A stretch of DNA of 11,940 nucleotides from CAZVUW01 sp964629825 (GTDB taxonomy: Bacteria; Actinomycetota; Nitriliruptoria; Euzebyales; Egibacteraceae): positions 1-11,940 of the forward strand of contig CAZVUW010000097.1 in NCBI GenBank assembly GCA_964629825.1, read 5' to 3'. Within the stretch, counting starts at the first letter, position 1; every line of letters starts with the position of its first letter. A program made the position numbers and the translations under genes. This document shows, one piece after another, positions 1 to 5,662 of the stretch. The notes under the pieces were generated by a model, which was not told the DNA's origin, ran no database searches, and saw only the letters and a list, made by a program, of their open reading frames with translations.

Positions 1-75
1 CGGGATGTAGCGCAGCTTGGTTAGCGCGCCACGTTCGGGACGTGGAGGCCCCGGGTTCAAATCCCGGCATCCCGA
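1..75 (+). tRNA. tRNA-Pro, anticodon CGG
   Basis: A full cloverleaf can be drawn. The acceptor stem pairs 1-7 (CGGGATG) with 68-74 (CATCCCG), and the discriminator base is A75. The anticodon stem is CCACG (29-33) with CGTGG (41-45), enclosing the loop TTCGGGA, so the anticodon is CGG (36-38) and reads proline codon CCG. The T arm pairs CCGGG (51-55) with CCCGG (63-67) around TTCAAAT. No CCA follows (ACTCCC comes next), so the 3' end must be added after transcription. CCG is a heavily used proline codon in such a GC-rich genome. The promoter lies outside the window. Confidence 0.97.
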
Positions 76-81
76 CTCCCA

Positions 82-109
82 GACGCCCACCACGGCCGTG
101 GTGGGCGTC
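82..109 (+). terminator. Palindromic hairpin after tRNA-Pro, probable terminator
   Basis: A perfect 28-nt inverted repeat: GACGCCCACCACGG is followed directly by its reverse complement. The transcript would fold into a 12-14 bp GC-rich stem with a minimal loop, starting 7 nt after the tRNA. The following bases (ATGCTTTCGG) are only weakly T-rich, so this is not a textbook U-tract terminator, but U-poor hairpins are common in high-GC actinobacteria. It could also protect or define the tRNA precursor 3' end. Confidence 0.7.
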
Positions 110-131
110 ATGCTTTCGGCCCCGGGAGGCG

Positions 132-425
132 ATGTTGGACCTGGCCGCGTTCCAGGAGCAGATGCGCGTCCTCTACGGCGAGCGCGACGCCCAGCGCGGG
201 CTCGCGCGTACCTTCGCGTGGTTCACCGAGGAGTGCGGCGAGCTGTCGCGCGCCCTGTTCCGCGGCACGCGCGAGGACCAGGAGCGCGAGCTTGCCGACG
301 TCCTCGCCTGGCTCGCCTCGCTGGCCGAGCAGGCCGGGATCGACCTCGCCACGGCGGCGCTGCGCTACGGCGAGGGCTGCCCGCGCTGCGGGTCGACGCC
401 CTGCGCCTGCGCGCTCGATCGCTAG
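132..425 (+). CDS. MazG-like NTP pyrophosphohydrolase with C-terminal Cys cluster
   Basis: Predicted 97-residue all-alpha NTP pyrophosphohydrolase of the MazG superfamily. Members hydrolyse (d)NTPs to monophosphates and pyrophosphate, cleaning house of abnormal nucleotides in the cytoplasm. The Mg-binding signature ExxE...ExxD is present: E34/E37 in EECGEL and E53/D56 in ELADV. The length fits a single MazG domain. The C-terminus carries four cysteines (C83, C86, C91, C93; CPRCGSTPCAC), which could bind zinc; a similar tail occurs in archaeal-type short MazG proteins as I recall them. The ATG at 132 is preceded by GGGAGG with only 2 nt spacing, so the in-frame TTG at 135 (5 nt spacing) is an alternative start. 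The stop lies 4 nt before the racemase GTG, suggesting one transcript. The true substrate cannot be read from sequence. Confidence 0.85.
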   Translation: MLDLAAFQEQMRVLYGERDAQRGLARTFAWFTEECGELSRALFRGTREDQERELADVLAWLASLAEQAGIDLATAALRYGEGCPRCGSTPCACALDR

Positions 426-429
426 CACC

Positions 430-1572
430 GTGGCGGGTCCCCTCACCGGCACCACCATCGTCGAGCTGGCCGGCATGGGCCCTGCCCCCTTCGCCGGGAT
501 GATGCTCGCGGACATGGGCGCGCGGGTCATCCACATCGACCGTCCCGGCGGCACACCCACCGCCGACCTCGGCCACGACCTGCTGCTGCGCAGCCGCTCC
601 TCGGTGGTGATCGACCTGAAGCACCCGGAGGGCGTCGAGGCGGTCCTGCGCCTGGTCGAGGCGGCGGACGTGCTGATCGAGGGCTTCCGACCCGGCGTCA
701 CGGAGCGCCTCGGCCTCGGACCCGAGGAGTGCCTGGGTCGCAACCCCGCCCTCGTGTACGGACGGGTGACCGGCTGGGGACGCGAGGGGCCGCTCGCCCA
801 GGCGGCCGGACACGACCTCAGCTACATCGCGCTGACCGGCGCCCTGCACGCGATCGGGCGGGCCGGCCAGGGCCCGGTGCCTCCGCTCAACCTGGTGGGC
901 GACATGGGCGGCGGCGGCATGCTGCTCGCCTACGGCGTCGTCTGCGCGCTGCTGCACGCCCGCGCCACCGGCGAGGGGCAGGTCGTCGACGCCGCGATGG
1001 TGGACGGGGCGGCGGCGCTGATGGCGATGTTCTACGGGCTGCGGGCGCAGGGCCTGCACGACGACCGCCGCGGCGTGCACCTGCTCGACGGCGGCGCGCC
1101 CTTCTACGACGTCTACGAGACCTCCGACGGGCGCTGGGTCGCGATCGCGCCCCTGGAGCCGCGCTTCTGGGCTGAGCTCTGCGACCTCCTCGACCTGGCT
1201 CCGGAGGAGCGGTCCGCCCACGGCGATCCGAGCCGGTGGCCCGAGCTGCGCGTCCGCCTGCGGGAGATCTTCGCCACCAGGACGCGCTCCGAGTGGGAGC
1301 AGCTCCTGGGCGGCACCGATGCCTGCTTCGCGCCGGTGCTGGGCCTGGCCGAGGCGCCCGAGCATCCGCACAACGCCGCCCGCGGCACCTTCCTGGAGGC
1401 TGACGGTGGGGTGCAGCCGGCACCGGCGCCGCGCTTCGGCACGACCCCTCCCGAGCGGCCGACCCCTCGCCGGCCCGCCGGGGCGGACACCCGAGCGGTG
1501 CTGGAGGAGGCCGGTTACGCGGGCGAGGAGATCGACCGCCTGGCCGCCGAGGGTGTGGTCCGGCTCGCATAG
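430..1572 (+). CDS. Alpha-methylacyl-CoA racemase (CaiB/BaiF family III CoA-transferase fold)
   Basis: A 380-residue protein that probably interconverts (2R)- and (2S)-2-methylacyl-CoAs, so that methyl-branched fatty acyl, sterol side-chain or terpenoid CoAs can enter beta-oxidation in the cytoplasm. It opens with the family N-terminus (LTGTTIVELAGMGPAPFAGMML). GHDLSYIALTG holds H128, NLVGDMGGGGM holds D158, and APLEPRFW holds E243. Each is offset by two from the H126/D156/E241 catalytic residues I recall for M. tuberculosis MCR, which favours racemase over plain CoA-transferase. Length matches the family (about 360-380). The GTG at 430 is chosen because it sits just before the conserved N-terminus and 4 nt after the MazG stop; no strong Shine-Dalgarno is visible, so translation may be coupled. 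Transferase activity on another acyl-CoA is the main alternative. Confidence 0.92.
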   Translation: MAGPLTGTTIVELAGMGPAPFAGMMLADMGARVIHIDRPGGTPTADLGHDLLLRSRSSVVIDLKHPEGVEAVLRLVEAADVLIEGFRPGVTERLGLGPEECLGRNPALVYGRVTGWGREGPLAQAAGHDLSYIALTGALHAIGRAGQGPVPPLNLVGDMGGGGMLLAYGVVCALLHARATGEGQVVDAAMVDGAAALMAMFYGLRAQGLHDDRRGVHLLDGGAPFYDVYETSDGRWVAIAPLEPRFWAELCDLLDLAPEERSAHGDPSRWPELRVRLREIFATRTRSEWEQLLGGTDACFAPVLGLAEAPEHPHNAARGTFLEADGGVQPAPAPRFGTTPPERPTPRRPAGADTRAVLEEAGYAGEEIDRLAAEGVVRLA

Positions 1573-1611
1573 GGACACCCCTGTTGTTGGATGAGACCCA
1601 CATCCGCAACC

Positions 1612-1619
1612 GGGAGGTG
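1612..1619 (+). promoter_or_regulatory. Ribosome binding site of the serine protease gene
   Basis: GGGAGGTG lies 5 nt upstream of the ATG at 1625 and is close to the ideal anti-16S complement. It fixes that start and indicates efficient translation. Confidence 0.75.
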
Positions 1620-1624
1620 CACCG

Positions 1625-2599
1625 ATGGTCCAGCCGGCAGAGGTACACGCAGCCAAGCAGGAGCTGATGGCTCGGCTGTTCGGCGCCGGTCCCGTCAGCG
1701 CCGCCGCCCAGGCGGCCGCGACCGCCGCCCCGCTCCCCTGGGCCAGCAACGTGCTCGGGGTGGGCTTCGGCGCCAAGGTCACGGGCGGCACCGTCTCCAC
1801 TGACACCGCCCTGCGCGTGTACGTCCGCAGCAAGCTGGCGCGCCGCGACCTCGGCGACGACCTCGTGCCGGATGAGATCGGCGGCCTGCCAACCGACGTC
1901 CTGCCGGTCGGCGACGTCATCGCGTTCGCCCGACCGGTGCGCTGCGGAGTGTCGATCGGCCACAAGGACGTGACGGCCGGGACCCTCGGCTGCCTGGTCC
2001 GCCGCGGCGACGACGAGGCCGCGCACATCCTGTCCAACAACCACGTGCTGGCCAACGTCAACCGCGGGCAGGTGGGCGACGCCATCCTCGAGCCAGGCCC
2101 GGCCGACGGCGGCAGCGAGCCGATCGCCGAGCTCACCGACTTCGAGCCCATCGCCCTCGGCGGCGACCCCAACCCGTTCGACGCCGCCATCGCCCGCGTG
2201 CTCAACCCGGGCGACGTCCTGCCGGAGATCGAGGCCATCGGCAGCGTCGTCAACCCGCCGGTGCCGCCGGAGCTGTATCGCTCGGTGCGCAAGCACGGCC
2301 GCAGCACCCGCCACACCGTCGGGGTCGTCATGGACATCAGCGCCGACCTGTGGGTGCGCGTGCTGCCGCAGGAGAGCGCCTGGTTCGTCGATCAGATGGC
2401 CGTGGTCGGCGTCGGCGGGCCGTTCAGCCGGCCGGGCGACTCGGGCTCGCTGGTCGTCGACTCGCCCAGCCGCGCCCCGGTCGGCCTGCTCTTCGCGGGC
2501 GGCGGCGACCACACGTTCGTAAACCCGATCCAGCCGGTGCTCGAGCGCTTCGGCGCCACGATCATCCAGGCCGAGCCGACCGAGGCCTCGACCATGTAG
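1625..2599 (+). CDS. Cytoplasmic trypsin-fold serine protease with conserved N-terminal domain
   Basis: A 324-residue chymotrypsin/trypsin-fold protease. The catalytic triad is visible: H140 in ILSNNHVLAN, D186 in NPFDAAIARV and S273 in PGDSGSLVV. No signal peptide or membrane segment is seen, so it probably acts inside the cell, unlike most bacterial trypsin-like enzymes. Residues about 41-101 (GVGFGAK, then ALRVYVRSK, IGGLPTDV and VGDVIAF) form a separate N-terminal alpha/beta-looking module that precedes the protease core (from about 105, CGVSIGHKDVTAGTLGCLV). Proteins of this architecture are usually annotated hypothetical or S1-like; the substrate is unknown to me. The next gene encodes what looks like a free copy of that N-terminal module. 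It lies 52 nt after the racemase with its own strong RBS. The fold call is firm; the biological role is open. Confidence 0.85.
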   Translation: MVQPAEVHAAKQELMARLFGAGPVSAAAQAAATAAPLPWASNVLGVGFGAKVTGGTVSTDTALRVYVRSKLARRDLGDDLVPDEIGGLPTDVLPVGDVIAFARPVRCGVSIGHKDVTAGTLGCLVRRGDDEAAHILSNNHVLANVNRGQVGDAILEPGPADGGSEPIAELTDFEPIALGGDPNPFDAAIARVLNPGDVLPEIEAIGSVVNPPVPPELYRSVRKHGRSTRHTVGVVMDISADLWVRVLPQESAWFVDQMAVVGVGGPFSRPGDSGSLVVDSPSRAPVGLLFAGGGDHTFVNPIQPVLERFGATIIQAEPTEASTM

Positions 2600-2638
2600 C
2601 CACCAGCGAGCGCAGGTTCGAGATGACCCCGGTCAGGC

Positions 2639-2644
2639 TACGCT
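2639..2644 (+). promoter_or_regulatory. Candidate -10 box for a leaderless small-gene transcript
   Basis: TACGCT matches the TANNNT -10 pattern and ends 6 nt before the ATG at 2651, so transcription could begin at or next to the start codon. The only Shine-Dalgarno-like sequence (GGAG, 2645-2648) is just 2 nt from the ATG, too close to work well, which fits leaderless expression. A -35 box is not convincing (TTCGAG at 2617-2622). Co-transcription with the protease 51 nt upstream is equally possible. Confidence 0.35.
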
Positions 2645-2650
2645 GGAGCG

Positions 2651-2878
2651 ATGGAGGGTCAGCCCCAGCCGCAGGACCACTCCGCCGAGGAGCTTCAGCG
2701 GGTCAAGCAGCGTGCGCGCTCCCTGATGTCCGGCGTGCCCGGCTGCTGCGGGTTCGGGATCGGCGACGGCACCATCCGCGTCTACGTGACCGAGCCGGCC
2801 GTCGCGCGCAAGCTGCCCGAGGAGATCGAGGGCGTCCCCATCGAGCCCGTCGTCGTCGGCGAGATCACCACCTACTGA
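2651..2878 (+). CDS. Small protein: solo version of the protease N-terminal domain
   Basis: A 75-residue soluble protein I do not recognise as a named family. Its C-terminal two thirds (28-75) follow the N-terminal module of the upstream protease (41-101). Shared landmarks in the same order are GFG (34-36), RVYV (43-46 versus 64-67 in the protease), an EI-x-G-x-P motif near 58-63 (EIEGVP versus EIGGLP), and VG-(E/D) near 69-71. Gaps in the loops account for the shorter length. Residues 1-27 are polar and likely helical (EELQRVKQRARSLM). A CC pair at 32-33 is notable. It carries no protease residues. By analogy with free-standing propeptide-like domains it might inhibit, chaperone or guide the protease, but that is inference. 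It ends 40 nt before a strong hairpin. Confidence 0.7.
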   Translation: MEGQPQPQDHSAEELQRVKQRARSLMSGVPGCCGFGIGDGTIRVYVTEPAVARKLPEEIEGVPIEPVVVGEITTY

Positions 2879-2918
2879 CCACGCCGGTCCCGGTCCACCC
2901 CCACGGACCCCCCACCTC

Positions 2919-2958
2919 GATGTTGTTCTTGGCGTGAATGCGCGTCGAGAACAACATC
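2919..2958. terminator. Long hairpin between convergent genes, probable bidirectional terminator
   Basis: GATGTTGTTCT (2919-2929) pairs perfectly with AGAACAACATC (2948-2958). The stem continues inward through seven more pairs including three G-U (2930-2936 with 2941-2947), leaving an AATG tetraloop: 18 bp in all. C-rich bases before it (about 2906-2916) and G-rich bases after it (2962-2975) can extend the pairing. It lies between the small gene (ends 2878) and the stop codon of the DoxX gene, which begins at 2959, so it suits termination in both directions. The outer stem is strikingly AT-rich for this genome; a dispersed palindromic repeat is the alternative. Confidence 0.65.
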
Positions 2959-3465
2959 TCAGGGGGCGGGGGGGCGCCAGCAGGCGGCGAGCAGGAGCAG
3001 GGCCGCGAGAACACCGGCCGCTCCCACCCCCAGGCCCCACCAGCCCGGCGGTGAGAACCAGCCGAGCGCCGCGTCCAGCGACCAGCGACCGGCGCCCAGC
3101 CCGGACAGCGCCAACCCGGCAGCCGTGAGCGTCATCACGTACTCGTAGCCCTCGCCCGGCCGGAAGATGAAGAAGCCGTTGCGGCGGTGGACGGTGATGA
3201 AGGCGACGACCATCACGCCGACGACGCCAGCGGCCGCCAGCGGGGTGGCCAGCCCCAGGACCAGCAGCAGTCCGGCGCCGAGCTCCGTCAGGCTTGCGAC
3301 CCAGGCGTGCAGGGCGGCAGGTCGCATGCCCAGCGACGCGAACCAGCGCGTCGTGCCCTGGATGCGCCCGCCGCCGAAGATGTGGTTCCAGCCGTGCGCC
3401 AGGAACACCACCCCGACGACCACGCGCAGGACGGCGACGGCGAGATCGGCGGCAGGATCGTCCAC
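2959..3465 (-). CDS. DoxX-family membrane protein
   Basis: A 168-residue integral membrane protein of the DoxX/SURF4-like superfamily. Hydrophobic segments lie near 9-29, 55-75, 76-93, 107-124 and 142-162, so four to five helices. The family N-terminal signature is clear: LRVVVGVVFLAHGWNHIFG followed by TTRWFASLGM. It also has the TELGAGLLLVLGLATPLAA turn and HRRNGFFIFRPGEGYEY, typical of actinobacterial DoxX proteins. Some relatives work with thiol or oxidative-stress partners (for example the mycobacterial SseA/SodA/DoxX complex), but no such partner is adjacent, so its role is unassigned. The GTG start at 3465 is preceded by GGGAGGGGAGCAAC on the minus strand, a good RBS. It is divergent from the crotonase gene and convergent with the small protein gene; its stop codon touches the hairpin at 2958. 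Confidence 0.88.
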   Translation of the reverse strand: MDDPAADLAVAVLRVVVGVVFLAHGWNHIFGGGRIQGTTRWFASLGMRPAALHAWVASLTELGAGLLLVLGLATPLAAAGVVGVMVVAFITVHRRNGFFIFRPGEGYEYVMTLTAAGLALSGLGAGRWSLDAALGWFSPPGWWGLGVGAAGVLAALLLLAACWRPPAP

Positions 3466-3484
3466 GTTGCTCCCCTCCCGTGGC

Positions 3485-3500
3485 GCCCCGACTTCGGGGC
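3485..3500. other. Short GC hairpin in the divergent DoxX/crotonase intergenic region
   Basis: GCCCCG (3485-3490) pairs with CGGGGC (3495-3500) around ACTT. It sits in the 92-nt space between two divergent start codons, in the DoxX leader direction. It could be an operator half-site pair or a leader stem. A TTGACC -35-like hexamer (3521-3526) points toward the crotonase gene, but no good -10 follows. Function not shown. Confidence 0.3.
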
Positions 3501-3557
3501 TCGGCGGCAGACGTGCATCATTGACCCGATCCGTGCCGACGACGCGAAGAGGGAGCC

Positions 3558-4367
3558 GTGACCGACCCGTACTCCGCCTTTCCAGCGCTGACCTTCGAGC
3601 GGCCGAGCCCCGGCGTGCTGCGGCTGATCCTCGGCGCGCCCAAGCTGAACGCCGTTGGCGAGGAGATGCACCAACAGCTGGCCGACGTGTGGCCGGTCAT
3701 CGATCGCGACCCTGACGTCCGCGCAGTCGTGGTCCAGGGCGCCGGCAAGGCGTTCTCCGCCGGCGGCAGCTTCGACATGATCGAGCACATGGCCGCGAGC
3801 TGGGAGGTGCGGACGCGGATCCTGCGCGAGGCGCGGGACATGGTCTACAACGTCATCAACTGCTCCAAGCCGATCGTCTCGGCGATCCACGGACCGGCGG
3901 TGGGCGCGGGTCTGGTGGTCGGCGTCCTCGCCGACGTCTCGATCGCCGCCCGCAGCGCCAAGATCGTCGACGGCCACACGCGCCTCGGCGTCGCCGCCGG
4001 TGATCACGCCGCGATCTGCTGGCCGCTGCTCATCGGCATGGCGAAGGCCAAGTACTACCTGCTGACCTGCCGTCCCATGAGCGGCGAGGAGGCCGAGCGC
4101 ATCGGGCTCGTGTCCCTGTGCGTCGACGACGACCGGCTGCACGACGAGGCGCTGGCGATCGCCCAGGAGCTCGCCGCCGGCGCCCCCAACGCCATCGCGT
4201 GGACCAAGCTCACGCTCAACAACTGGTACCGCCAGATGGGGCCGGCCTTCGACGCCTCGCTCGCCTACGAGTTCTACGGCTTCGACGGCCCGGAGCTGGC
4301 CGAGGGCCTCGCCTCCCACCGCGAGAAGCGCCCGCCGCGCTTCGTCCCGCAGGAGGACGAGCGTTGA
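3558..4367 (+). CDS. Crotonase-superfamily enzyme with His/Asp active site, enoyl-CoA hydratase-like
   Basis: A 269-residue crotonase-fold acyl-CoA enzyme. Oxyanion-hole segments are present: GKAFSAGGSFDMIE (63-76) and HGPAVGAGLVVG (111-122). The two glutamates that add water in rat enoyl-CoA hydratase (E144, E164) align with V120 and H140, so canonical hydratase chemistry is unlikely. Instead DGHTRLGVAAGDHAAICWP places H140 and D149 nine residues apart. That matches the His145/Asp154 pair I recall in 6-oxocamphor hydrolase, where the crotonase fold cleaves a C-C bond in a cyclic beta-diketone. GTG at 3558 is the start, with GAGGGAG just upstream. The stop overlaps the TTG start of the thiolase gene, so the two are coupled and likely act in sequence on the same CoA substrate. 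Isomerase or ring-opening hydrolase activity are both possible. Confidence 0.85.
   Translation: MTDPYSAFPALTFERPSPGVLRLILGAPKLNAVGEEMHQQLADVWPVIDRDPDVRAVVVQGAGKAFSAGGSFDMIEHMAASWEVRTRILREARDMVYNVINCSKPIVSAIHGPAVGAGLVVGVLADVSIAARSAKIVDGHTRLGVAAGDHAAICWPLLIGMAKAKYYLLTCRPMSGEEAERIGLVSLCVDDDRLHDEALAIAQELAAGAPNAIAWTKLTLNNWYRQMGPAFDASLAYEFYGFDGPELAEGLASHREKRPPRFVPQEDER
4351..4356 (+). promoter_or_regulatory. RBS that decides the thiolase TTG start
   Basis: AGGAGG inside the end of the crotonase gene, 7 nt upstream of TTG at 4364. Its quality and spacing make the rare TTG convincing and support coupled translation. Confidence 0.75.
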
Positions 4368-5587
4368 CGGCCCTGCGCGAGGCGGTCATCTGCGAGCCGC
4401 TGCGCACCCCGGTCGGCCGCTTCGGCGGCGTGCTGGCGTCCGTGCGGCCGGAGACGTTGGCCGCCACGGTCATCGCCGAGCTGGTCGCCCGCACCGGCAT
4501 CGCCCCCGAGGACGTCGACGACGTCATCCTCGGTCAGGCCTACCCCAACGGCGAGGCACCGGCCATCGGACGCGTCGCCTGCCTCGACGCCGGCTTCCCG
4601 ATCCAGGTGCCAGGTCTGCAGATCGATCGCCGCTGCGGCTCGGGCCTTCAGGCGGTGCTCGACGCTGCCATGCGGGTTCAGACCGGCGTCGCCGACGTCG
4701 TGATCGCGGGCGGCGTCGAGAGCATGAGCCAGGTCGAGCACTACGCCGTCGGCCTGCGCTGGGGGGTCCGTGGGGGCTCCGTCGAGCTGATCGACCGCCT
4801 GGACCGCGCCCGCGTCACCGCCGGCGGCGCCACCCACCCGGTGCCAGGCGGGATGCTCGAGACGGCCGAGAACCTCCGCGCCGAGTACGGCATCAGCCGC
4901 GAGGAGCAGGACCGGCTCGCGCTTGAGTCCCACCGCCGCGCCGTGCGCGCGCAGTCCGAGGGCCTCTTCAGCGATGAGATCGTCCCGGTCGAGGTGCCGC
5001 AGCGCCGCGGCGACCCGCTGCTGGTCGACACCGACGAGCATCCGCGCCCGGACACCACGCTGGAGGGCCTCTCCGCGCTGCGGCCGGTCCGGTTGCGCCT
5101 GGACCCCGACTCGACCGTCACCGCAGGCAACGCCAGCGGCCAGAACGACGGCGCGGCCGTCTGCCTGGTGACCACGCCGGAACGCGCCGAGCAGCTCGGC
5201 CTGCGCCCGCTCGGGCGACTGCTCTCCTGGGCGGTGGCCGGGGTCGGTCCAGAGCGCATGGGCATCGGCCCCGTCCCGGCGACCGAGCGCGCCCTCGGCC
5301 GCGCCGGCCTGGCCCTTGCCGACATGGACCTCATCGAGCTCAACGAGGCGTTCGCTGCCCAGGTTCTCGCCGTCACCCGCGAGTGGAAGCTGGGCGCCCA
5401 GGACTTCGAGCGGCTCAACGTCAACGGCTCGGGGATCGCCCTCGGTCACCCTGTCGGTGCCACGGGCGCGCGGATCCTGGCCACGCTCCTGCGCGAGATG
5501 GACCGCCGGGGCGCCCGCTACGGCCTGGAGACGATGTGCATCGGCGGCGGGCAGGGCGTGGCCGCCGTGTTCGAGCGCGTCACCTAG
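4364..5587 (+). CDS. Thiolase (acetyl-CoA acyltransferase)
   Basis: A 407-residue thiolase-superfamily enzyme that probably cleaves 3-ketoacyl-CoA with CoA as the last beta-oxidation step, or condenses acetyl-CoA in reverse. All catalytic motifs are visible: nucleophile C91 in DRRCGSGLQAV, the NEAF motif (N327-F330), H362 in GHPVGATGAR and C392 in CIGGGQGVAAVFE. Length is normal (about 390-410). The start is TTG at 4364, overlapping the upstream TGA (TTGA, 4364-4367), with AGGAGG at 4351-4356 seven nt before it; no better start precedes the conserved LREAVICEPLRTPVGRFGG. The overlap indicates translational coupling with the crotonase. A degradative role is favoured by those neighbours, but chain-length preference cannot be read from the sequence. 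Confidence 0.95.
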   Translation: MTALREAVICEPLRTPVGRFGGVLASVRPETLAATVIAELVARTGIAPEDVDDVILGQAYPNGEAPAIGRVACLDAGFPIQVPGLQIDRRCGSGLQAVLDAAMRVQTGVADVVIAGGVESMSQVEHYAVGLRWGVRGGSVELIDRLDRARVTAGGATHPVPGGMLETAENLRAEYGISREEQDRLALESHRRAVRAQSEGLFSDEIVPVEVPQRRGDPLLVDTDEHPRPDTTLEGLSALRPVRLRLDPDSTVTAGNASGQNDGAAVCLVTTPERAEQLGLRPLGRLLSWAVAGVGPERMGIGPVPATERALGRAGLALADMDLIELNEAFAAQVLAVTREWKLGAQDFERLNVNGSGIALGHPVGATGARILATLLREMDRRGARYGLETMCIGGGQGVAAVFERVT

Positions 5588-5590
5588 CCG

Positions 5591-5609
5591 GCCCGCCCGG
5601 CGGGCGTTT
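5591..5609 (+). terminator. Possible weak terminator after the thiolase gene
   Basis: GCCCG and CGGGC pair within 5591-5605, giving a compact GC stem followed by GTTTG. An alternative fold pairs GGCGGG (5599-5604) with CCCGCC (5612-5617). It lies 4 nt after the thiolase stop. The U tract is poor and the SRPBCC gene has its own RBS 40 nt on, so attenuation or read-through is as likely as full termination. Confidence 0.3.
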
Positions 5610-5662
5610 GACCCGCCCCGTGGCTCGGGATGTTGGCCCCCCTCGCGAAAGGAGCGGGCCAC

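Noticed and set aside
51..75. tRNA-Pro 3' end as an integration (att) site for a mobile element
   Set aside because: No second copy of the tRNA 3' end, no integrase and no phage-like gene was found in the window.
1589..1605. GGATG...CATCC inverted repeat between the racemase and protease genes as a terminator
   Set aside because: Only five base pairs with a 7-nt loop and no U tract; too weak to call.
223..2337. Open minus-strand frame of 704 codons opposite MazG, racemase and protease
   Set aside because: Same GC artefact: Arg/Ala/Gly/Pro-rich, no recognisable motif, and the opposite strand holds clear genes.
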